Source: Symbiodinium sp. CCMP2592 (lineage: Eukaryota; Sar; Dinophyceae; Suessiales; Symbiodiniaceae). Taken from it: a DNA stretch of 64,000 bases. Positions within the stretch are counted from its first letter, which is position 1. Every line of letters begins with the position of its first letter. Location of the stretch: NCBI GenBank assembly GCA_905221615.1, contig CAJNDT010006182.1, positions 62,001 through 126,000 on the forward strand, read 5' to 3'. This document shows, piece by piece, positions 56,625 through 64,000 of the stretch. Position numbers and translations under genes: made by a program. The notes beneath the pieces were generated by a model that had not been told where the DNA came from, did no database searches, and saw only the letters and a program-made list of their open reading frames with translations.

Positions 56625-56629
56625 CGCTT
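56625..56629. repeat. Target-site duplication, right copy
   Basis: CGCTT, identical to 36927-36931. Confidence 0.93.
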
Positions 56630-56841
56630 AAACATGTTTCCTATGGGACATGACTGCGTACATGCAACCACAGAATGATTGCCATCAAACCCACGGTTCC
56701 ATGATGAATAAAACTGCATGCATCTGTCGAACCACAAACACCATCAAACTTCTACGATGGTCGTTGCTGTACTTGCAAGCCCCAAACGCCGTAAATACCG
56801 ATGAAAACTGTTCTCAAGAGAACGTGGCGTCAGATACGTGA

Positions 56842-57033
56842 CACTACTACTACTCCTCCTCCTGCTGCTTCTGCTGCTACTACTACTGCTGCTGCCACTA
56901 TTATTCTTATTATTATTACTATTACGACTACTACGACTACTACGACGACTACCACTACTACTGCTACTACTCCTGATGAAAACCACTACTACTACTACTA
57001 CTACTGCTACTACTACTGCTACTACTACTACTA

Positions 57034-57103
<70 letters not shown>

Positions 57104-57240
57104 CACTACCACTACCGCTACCCCCACCGCGACAGCGAACGCTACGGCTACCGCTAGCGCTGACGCTGCCGCTACTGCTGCCGCTACTGCTGCCTGTTGC
57201 GACTGCTACTGCTACTCTCTGCTGCTGCTGCCGCTATGCT
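56842..57240. repeat. Long CTA/CTG trinucleotide microsatellite
   Basis: About 400 bp of ACT/CTG/CTC triplets with a nearly pure ACT core at about 57015-57105. All long frames across it (both strands) are artefacts of low complexity. Confidence 0.9.
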
Positions 57241-57629
57241 GTATACTAGCACGCTCCCAGTCCTACTGCTGCTGTAACCACTGCCAGCGCGACTGCGACT
57301 GCGTACTGCAACCGGGATTGGTACTGGTGCTAGGATGACCACTCCGACTCCTACCAATACCACTAGCTTATGTCGCTACCGGTACAAAGGGAAGTCTGAG
57401 AGTAGGCATGCTACTAACAGGCTCTTGCACAGCGCGGGTTTGGAAGGCCTGTCGGTCAAGCCGTGGATCTCCCCTCATCTACATCAGAGATGATCCACAG
57501 CTCAACGCACAGGAGACTACTTAATGCGTGGCCCTCGTTTGAAAAAGGCGAGAACCCGACAACTGCAGCATCCGAGACCCATGCGGACCTTAAGCCCTCC
57601 ACACAAATGCCCAGGAGATTCCTCTCTTG

Positions 57630-57726
57630 GGTAGTTGTCAAAATTATGGCCCCTTTTTGGGTACCCTAAACATTAGGTGCCGTATCATAACCCAGCCAAA
57701 AAGGGACCATAGCTTTGACAACAACC
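57630..57726. mobile_element. 97-bp inverted-repeat element
   Basis: Imperfect terminal inverted repeats of about 30 bp: left GGTAGTTGTCAAAATTATGG then CCCCTTTTTGG; right is the reverse complement with four mismatches. Only about 35 bp separate the arms. It is non-coding and looks like a foldback or miniature transposon, unrelated in sequence to the pair at 28400 and 34146. Confidence 0.7.
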
Positions 57727-58549
57727 CTCTTGGGCCCTGGAGCCGACAAAGCCGGCAGGGACGTAGGTCTTTGAATACCTCGACGTCTCAAGCTTGACGG
57801 AGGATTCGTCGGAGGATCCTCCGATCCAAAATGCCACTCAGAGGCCTGTCAAAGAGCGGATGAAGGAGGCGTCGGGGGAATCCTACGTGAATTGAAAGAA
57901 CAGTAACAATACTATATACGACGATGTAAGATAATCTGATATAATATCACATAACATCATATATTATCATACAATATACGCAATATACTTTCACGTAAAA
58001 AGTACTCTAATCTACCGCAAGGAAATATGCTAAAACTCGACATGGGCTTTGGGCTGTGGGACGGTCCAGGATTTCGGCGTTCGACATATTCTCTTAAGTT
58101 GGACTTGAAGTCTTGTTTGTGCCCTTACCTCTGTCAAATCGGCGCCGCCAGGCCAGCCGAACGGCGAAGTCAAAGATTTTTTCAATGCAACTCAATCTCG
58201 GAAGCTGCAGGGAAGCTCGCACCGCCATTTCGGGCTTCGGTTTAGTGAGTGTGGTGCTCTGACGTCGCTTGGAACTCGAAGCCTCCAAGCGCAGGGGTTT
58301 TGGGCCAGGAACCTCGGACCCACAGCTAAACCGAACCGTTACTGTAGTTTCCAGGACCTGAGCTGGGAGCTTCGGGCTTGGCAGCCTTTGGAAGCGAAGC
58401 CGGCTGGAACGACAAGATTTGCCCGGAGGTTTCGCTTGCTCAAAGTGCTAAGAATGATGAGAACCGGCACAGCCAAAGTAGACCAGGAAAAGTCATGGAT
58501 GTCATTGCAACACAACAAACTGTCATGTCAGAACAAGAGTCGCAATGGC

Positions 58550-58953
58550 GAAAAAGTGGATCGAAATGTGACAATTTGTGCTTACTGGACCGTTTGCTGT
58601 TCTAAGTTCTCGGTAGGATGCCTCAGCTAACGCTGCCCTGTAATGCAACTTCAGATGGTCTTTCCCAGGCAATCCGACTGCCTCGGTATTTTACGCACCT
58701 GGTGGTCGGGACTGGAAAGCCTTTGCTAAACGTAACGTTACCTGACGGCATTCTTGCTTTTAAGAGAAATTTCGTCTTGGTGGGTTCCAAACACTCTCCA
58801 TATTCAGTGGCCCGGTTTTCAACTGAGGACAGAATCTGCACTGTGGTCAATGCTAAGAAGCAAGATGTCGTCTGCATATTCCACGTCGCAGAGAGGCTTC
58901 TCCAACATAACTGATAGCACAATGATAAACATGTCGGGGCTTGACGGACAGCC
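58550..58953 (-). pseudogene. Decayed LINE reverse transcriptase fragment
   Basis: On the minus strand the reading starts GCPSSPDMFIIVLSVM, the non-LTR RT motif before the active site, then after a short gap reaches EYADDILLLS, the catalytic Y-A-D-D. One frame change follows at about 58840, after which the next frame gives ATEYGECLEPTKTKFLL and CVKYRGSRIAW, matching the LINE pattern of Y-G-L-x-x-N-x-x-K-T-K and V-K-Y-L-G-S. A stop ends this at 58623, and a further piece (NSKRSSKHKLSHFD) continues the family's C-terminal part. The loop between SVM and YADD is much shorter than usual. With a frameshift, stops and deletion it cannot encode a working enzyme. No endonuclease domain was found nearby. 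Confidence 0.8.
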
Positions 58954-59469
58954 TCAGGGCTTGGGCTTAGGATTGCTCCTAACCTTCCTAAAATCGGAAA
59001 ACCCTAGCGTCCCAGAGCCCACCGGAGATCGACGGGTGCCTCCACTCCCTGCAGCTTCCATATGAAGCCGAGCAGGCATGACGGGACAAGCTTTTGCCGA
59101 AAGGCTAGGAATTGGGGAACAGGAGCTTGACATGAACGAACACCCTAAATCCGAGCCCCAGAGCAGTAAATCTTAACGATAACACATACAGCAGAATCAC
59201 AGCCTAGGAGCCTCTCGACAGAGTACCCCTAATCCTCCAACATTCCTGGAAAGGAAAGGAGGTGTGTATCTAGTTCGCCATGGTTAACCCTCCTCTCTTG
59301 CAGATTCCCTGTCACACCCAGCTGCGGTTCCTGGGGAGATAAAGCCCTCCTCCAGATGCCATGGAATGGCACGGAATGTATGGTGTTTAGGAGCTCGGCT
59401 AGGGGTGAAGGAAGTGTTCCTGAATGGACTTTCATAGGTCTCAGCCCAAAGTCAAAACTTCTGGCTGTT

Positions 59470-59760
59470 GCTGCAGGTAGTAGTGGTAGTAGTGGTGCTA
59501 GTGGTAGCAGTAGCAGTAGCACTAGTACTACTAGTACTAGTACTAGTACTAGTACTAGTACTAGTACTAGTACTAGTACTAGCAGCAGTAGTGTGGTAGT
59601 GGTGGTCGGGGTCGTGGTGGTGGCGGGGGCGGCGGTGGTGGTCGTGGCCATGGTCGTGGTCGTGGCAGTGGTAGTGGTGGTGGTAGTGGTAGAAGTAGAA
59701 GTCTTAGCAGTAGTAGTAGTACTACTACGACGACTACTACTGCTACGACTACTATTACTA
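59470..59760. repeat. AGT-rich microsatellite with palindromic hexamer array
   Basis: GTAGTGGTAGT-type repeats enclosing, at 59519-59582, about ten copies of ACTAGT in tandem. The hexamer is self-complementary, so the array can fold on itself on either strand. Long Ser/Thr or Val frames here are artefacts. Confidence 0.85.
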
Positions 59761-59957
59761 CCAACCAAGGTGGCAGCAGCAGTATTCACTGTACCATCGA
59801 CGCACCAAAAAAACATCCCACGTGATCCCATGACACGGCGCGAAGTGCGCCAGACGACTACGAAACAAGGGCTGGGCCTCCGGATTGATATTTCGTATTG
59901 CCTTGTTCCCCTATCACGGGTGTGCGAAGATATAAATGCGAAGACTATGCATCTCTA

Positions 59958-60063
59958 CATACATACATATGTATATATATATATATACACATACATCTCT
60001 CTCACTCTCTCCCTCCCTCTCCCTCCCTCCCTCCCTCCCTCCCTCGCTCTCTCTCTCTCTCTT
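59958..60063. repeat. TA/CA and CT-rich microsatellites
   Basis: TACATACATATGTATATATATATATA, then (CTCC)n and (CT)n to 60063. Confidence 0.85.
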
Positions 60064-60158
60064 GCTTGCGAAGCGTGTGGAGGGTAGGGAAGGCCCCTAC
60101 ACCCCCTGATCGCGAGCGCTACGCCACTGTTCGTGTCTTGAGTGAGACTTGGTGACGC

Positions 60159-60235
60159 AGCTTGGCCAGGGGATCCCCAACTCTACACTCGCAAGTCACT
60201 CAATGCAAACCGTGTAGTCCCCGCCTGGCCAAGCT
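60159..60235. repeat. 12-bp perfect inverted repeat
   Basis: AGCTTGGCCAGG at 60159-60170 and its exact reverse complement at 60224-60235, with a 53-nt loop. It lies about 530 bp beyond the stop of the 878-aa ORF. Confidence 0.6.
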
Positions 60236-60768
60236 CGCGTGTGTCGATGCTGGGTATCCGTAGGTTTTCTACGGCGTGGCTGCTTGTGTCCCCGAGTTGA
60301 CAGTCGAGCAAGTACCGAAACCCATTACAGCTAGTGTCCTTAGTGCCGCATTGTAGAACGCCTTGAGCTCGGGACACTGTTTCAAACTCTCTCAGCTAGT
60401 GTGGTGCAGGTTTGGTGGATCCTATGTTGCTTGTGACAGTGCGGGTCCCATAGGGAAGCAGCGTAAGGGGGTACACAGGCAACACACTAGGGGGTTGTTA
60501 CACACTCTTGGTCCCCGCACTGTTGGAGATGGTGGTGCTGTGGCGAGGCTCCGGTACAGTAGGGGTCAGGAATCACACGGGGAGAGGTAAAACGCAGTAG
60601 GGGAACATCATTCTCTGTGCCGGAGCCCCGGAAGTGGTTGCTGGTGAATGTGTCCGTAGAACTAGCCGTAGGTCCCCTTCTAGGCGCAGGTTTCAAAAAA
60701 CACCAGGACTGCAAACCATTCTTGAAAAGGTTAAAGCACTGACCTGGCCCCGGGGGCGTGCCCCGCTT

Positions 60769-63293
60769 TTAGTGCGGGTCGAAGGCTGCGTGCATCCTTC
60801 GTCTACGGTGTGTTCCCATGGTTTCCGGGTTCACCTCATGGTCCCCGCTCACGCGATCTTGTTGGTGGGAACTTCGCCAGAATCGTGCCGAAGGCGGCGA
60901 GGGCGATATCCCCGTCATTGTGCGGCGACGACGCTGCATGCCCCACGCTTCGTCTTCAGTGTCTGTGCTGGGGACATCGTTCACGTTCCATCCTTCGAAG
61001 GCTTCTTGTCTGAGGGTCGTCATGGACCGCCTTCGTTCGTCCCCGTGCAGCTCACGGGATGGTCCCGAGTTGCCCCCCGCAGGTCTCCACAACGCCTCGT
61101 CCGGCATGGGGCCGCTGATTGCTGGAGGCGGGTCCCACAAAATGGTCTCGGCCTCCTCCGGCACCAGTTGGATAGGCTCCTGCCACAACGCCGTGGTCCA
61201 CTGTTGTAGGAGTTGAAGTGCCTCTGAAGCCAGCGGGACCTGGTCCCCGATCAGGGTTGGTAGCAGTTGCTGTAGAAGTTGCTGTGCACGCAGGATCATA
61301 TGAGGAGTGGCGTCGGTGCCTGCGCTTGCTGCTGCTGCTGCGGGCTCTCTTCGGTCCCCTCGGGTGAGCCTTGGCTTTTTGTGTGCCGGTTGCTCACAGG
61401 TGGGCGTGCTGTCGCCCGCGTCATGTGGCGGTCGCGGTAAAAGGGGTTGGCCAGGTGAGGTTGCTGCTGTGTGCGGGGGCACCGTTGTTTCTCCTTTGGT
61501 CCCCGTGTGATTGTGGGCAGAGGTGCTGGCTGCTGCTGTATGGCTGTGGGTGCCAGCGTCGTTGGTAGCAGTGGAGAAGTGGTGTTCACTGGCAGGTTGT
61601 GTTGTCTCGCCACTGTCTGCTTGTGTTGGTGTAGGTTGGGGGTGGGTGGCGGGCGGGTGGTTGGGTTCCGCTGCTGCAGCCTCAACGGCTAAGATGGCAC
61701 GCATCATCTCTTCCTGTGTTTCTTCACTTGGTAGGAGCCAGGCGGGTCCCCTAGGTGGTGGATGTGCATCTGGTGACATACCGCAGTCCTGGTTGTTGTC
61801 AAGCCCCTGGTGCTCGGGTCGACTGGAGCCTGCGGTAGCTGTTGCTGTATCCAAGGGTAGGAATAGATCGCGCAGGTGGCGGATGTTGTGGTACTGTGGC
61901 GGTTGTGGTTGTGGTTGCTCCTGGGTATTCTCTGCGGTCTGCTGGGGCCCAGGTGAGGCGTTGCTCCGGAGCTGTAGGTTGGTCTGCACAAACGCTGCTG
62001 CCAGGTGGTGGTTAGTCAGCTGCTGGGTGCGTGATGGCAACTGGTTGCGCTTGGGTGGCTGCTGTGGTCCCCGTTCCGGGTAAGCCGTAGTGTCTGTGTC
62101 TTGGTCGAGGTGTGGACCATCGCTGCCTGGTCTAGGGTTTGCGCGGTGGCTGTGGTGGCTGTGGTACTGTGGTGGTTGTGGTTGTGGTTGCTCGTGGTTG
62201 TGCCAGGGCTGTGGTGGGGTCCCTGCTAGGGGCCGTGGTGTTGGGGTTGCTGGTGTTTGCAGGAGCTCCGTTCTGTCGTCCTCCGCCGGGGGTCCCCCGC
62301 TTTCACTCCCGTCGCTGCTGGGCCAGCTCCGTTCTGTGTCATCCCCGCTGTCGGCGGTGCCATTGGTGGGTGCTGTGGGTGCGAGTGGGGGTCTGGCTTT
62401 GGGCACGCCTGGGGCATGTAGGGAGCCCCGTGGGTTCCTCTGGAGCTCGGTGGGCACTTCCATGGGGGTGGGAATTTGAAGTACACCCCGGAAGGAGAGG
62501 TCCCCTGCAGTTCTCTCGACCAGGGTCCAGTCATCCTGGTCCCATACTATGAGGAAACTGTCTCCTCGTCGTATGTCGATGCTGTCTGGTAGGGGTTGCT
62601 CCAGGCCTGGTATACGCGCCGGCCCCTCATCTATTTCGATGAGCCACGCCCTTGGTAGCAGGGATGTCATCAGGTCCCACTTCTGGTGGGCACAGCTTGC
62701 GTAGTCCCCGAGCGGGGTTGCAAGCATGGACACACCCTCCGGCAGGAAAAGGTCGTGGCCAGCAGTGTTGGTTGGATCGAGAAGGACTTGTGGATATGTC
62801 CCTTGCGCTACAAAGGGGCGGCCCCCTGGAGAGGTCAGTATGACCCGCATGTCCCAGCGCCCGTTTCCCCGATAGAGGCACACCAAGTTATTGTTTCGCC
62901 TCAGTGGAAACGTTGGAGGGAGGGTGGGAGGGGTGCCATTTTCCAGCCACGTCACAAGCGCCTTGTGGGGTCTGAGGTGGAGGCGCTGGCGGTACTGCCT
63001 GGGGCGTCGGGGGTCCCCCGGTTGTGTGCGGTTCGCGGCCGCTTGCTGCGGGCGGGGCCTTGGGTTGTGGCCAGGGGCCTGTGTACTTGCTGTATTGGGG
63101 AAGGTAGGCTCCGCAATTCCCCTGGCTTCCGCGGTCGCCCGGGCTGCTGTGCCTTGCTTGCTTCGAGGGTCCTCGTGTGGTGTGGGGGCATGTTGTAGTC
63201 GTAGTCTTCTGTTGCTCTCGCTGCAGTGGCTGTGGATGCGGGCGGTGGTTCGTGTGGTTGGGGGGTGTCCCGGTGAGTAGCTGCTGCCGTGGT

Positions 63294-63335
<42 letters not shown>

Positions 63336-63405
63336 TAGTAAGTACATGAACTTTGGATACACTGAGAATTGCCCGGTACAAGCGTACCGGCTCTACCGGA
63401 TCCAT
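60769..63405 (-). CDS. 878-aa low-complexity protein, unknown
   Basis: First ATG is at 63405 (the frame is open a further 37 codons upstream, but only with non-ATG starts). A (GA)n microsatellite near the N-terminus is translated as alternating Arg-Glu (about residues 23-36). The middle, about 170-370, looks folded: ALVTWLENGTPPTLPP, LVCLYRGNGRWDMRVILTSP, FLIVWDQDDWTLVERTAGDL. The next 300 residues are rich in Pro, Gln, Thr and His. A helical segment follows near 690-730 (LRAQQLLQQLLPTLIGDQVP), and the C-terminus is basic with RRRR clusters. I do not recognise it. An uninterrupted frame of this length is unlikely by chance despite the bias. It lies on the same strand as the LINE fragment at 58.6 kb and could be an ORF1-type protein of a retroelement, or an unrelated host gene. 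Confidence 0.6.
63297..63328. repeat. CT dinucleotide microsatellite within coding frame
   Basis: Pure CT run inside the 878-aa frame; length change by other than multiples of three would break it, so its intactness is mild evidence that the true start lies downstream or that the frame is selected. Confidence 0.85.
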
Positions 63406-63519
63406 GACTTCACCATTTCCTCCACTCAAACATGTTGAATTCTTTCCAGGAAACCCGCCCTTCAGAATCTGAGCGAAGTCCCTGTTAACATGCTGTCTGC
63501 GACCCTGACTAGGCAACTT

Positions 63520-64000
63520 GTTGCGCTCCCTTGTATTTTCCCCGGATATGCCCCAACATTCATACTATAGCATTCAAGCCCATATTGACCTTTGCAGCCA
63601 GATTGTCCCGATTGCTAACCTGAAGCACTGGCCACTTCAATAAAGTCATACTCTTGAAACTCTGTCTGTCGAAACACCATCATTCCTTGAGTATCGAGGC
63701 GCATGTCTAGATCCAGTCCCTACTAATATGCAATCTGCTGCAACCTACTTCGCATAATATAAAAATCTGAACCCCGTGTGAGCAGAAAGTCTATATGACG
63801 GCCCTCTTAAGACGATGTATGATGAAACATGCAAATCACAATCTCTATAACCCTTCATGGCCAAAAGTCTATCTCGTATCCTGGCATCCTCTGGGTAATT
63901 ATTTGCTCGGGGGTGGCAGACATAAATACACACGCTTGTATACATATATGCACACATAAAAGTACATACACATACACGTACATGTACACGTACACATTCA
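63520..64000. other. Right edge without supported genes
   Basis: AT-rich sequence with an ACGTACA/ACATACA-rich tail from about 63920. I see no gene or structural RNA. Confidence 0.4.

Noticed and set aside
56838-57338. Leucine, valine or threonine-rich frames over the CTA repeat
   Set aside because: Low-complexity artefacts present in several frames on both strands.
58388-58630. Plus-strand RFARRFRLLKVLRMMR resembling a voltage-sensor helix
   Set aside because: It lies opposite the C-terminal part of the LINE relic and has no neighbouring channel segments.
1-64000. CRISPR arrays, bacterial operons, tRNA or rRNA genes
   Set aside because: No regularly spaced direct repeats with unique spacers, no ribosome-site-led gene runs, and no cloverleaf or rRNA core sequence was seen.

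Overview
The window looks like nuclear DNA of a dinoflagellate. This is an inference from four things: pervasive degenerate TTTAGGG-type (CCCTAAA on this strand) telomere-like sequence in introns and spacers; split genes whose reading phases close only if GC and GA 5' splice sites are allowed beside GT; a very long Ty1/copia element; and an 11-nt match in that element's LTR to the 3' end of the dinoflagellate spliced leader. Other protists or algae with TTTAGGG telomeres are not strictly excluded.

Left part (1-36926): gene-poor, repeat-rich DNA with several intron-containing genes, mostly on the minus strand. The best model is a seven-exon gene (8534 to 5771) whose six introns all keep phase and which encodes 370 aa with a Trp-rich hydrophobic C-terminus. 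A second gene (about 4210 to 2831) has a Cys-pair (zinc-type) motif and very short introns. Partial models follow at 11407-11009 (dynein-stalk-like motif), 12169-11660, 24683-23998 and 27236-26302. None can be named with confidence. A satellite of degenerate telomere-like units fills 19868-21828 and has a higher-order period of about 315 bp. Two related miniature inverted-repeat elements lie at 28400-28499 and 34146-34267.

Centre (36932-56624): one complete, apparently very young Ty1/copia LTR retrotransposon of 19,693 bp on the minus strand. It has a 5-bp target duplication (cgctt) and 432-bp LTRs in which I found no difference. Reading from the 5' LTR on the right it carries a primer site resembling a tRNA anticodon arm, ORF1 (coiled coil), ORF2 (Gag-like region, two CCCH zinc fingers, protease, integrase, reverse transcriptase, RNase H and about 790 unrecognised residues), and ORF3 (2496 aa), which occupies the position where some LTR elements carry a third gene. 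ORF3 contains what I read as a Tpt1/KptA-type RNA 2'-phosphotransferase domain with all four expected catalytic residues. A tRNA-fragment primer site together with a tRNA-end-processing domain in one element is the most interesting observation here.

Right part (56630-64000): long trinucleotide microsatellites, a 97-bp inverted-repeat element (57630-57726), a decayed LINE reverse transcriptase fragment (58550-58953, minus), more simple repeats, and an intact 878-aa low-complexity minus-strand ORF (63405 to 60769) of unknown function.
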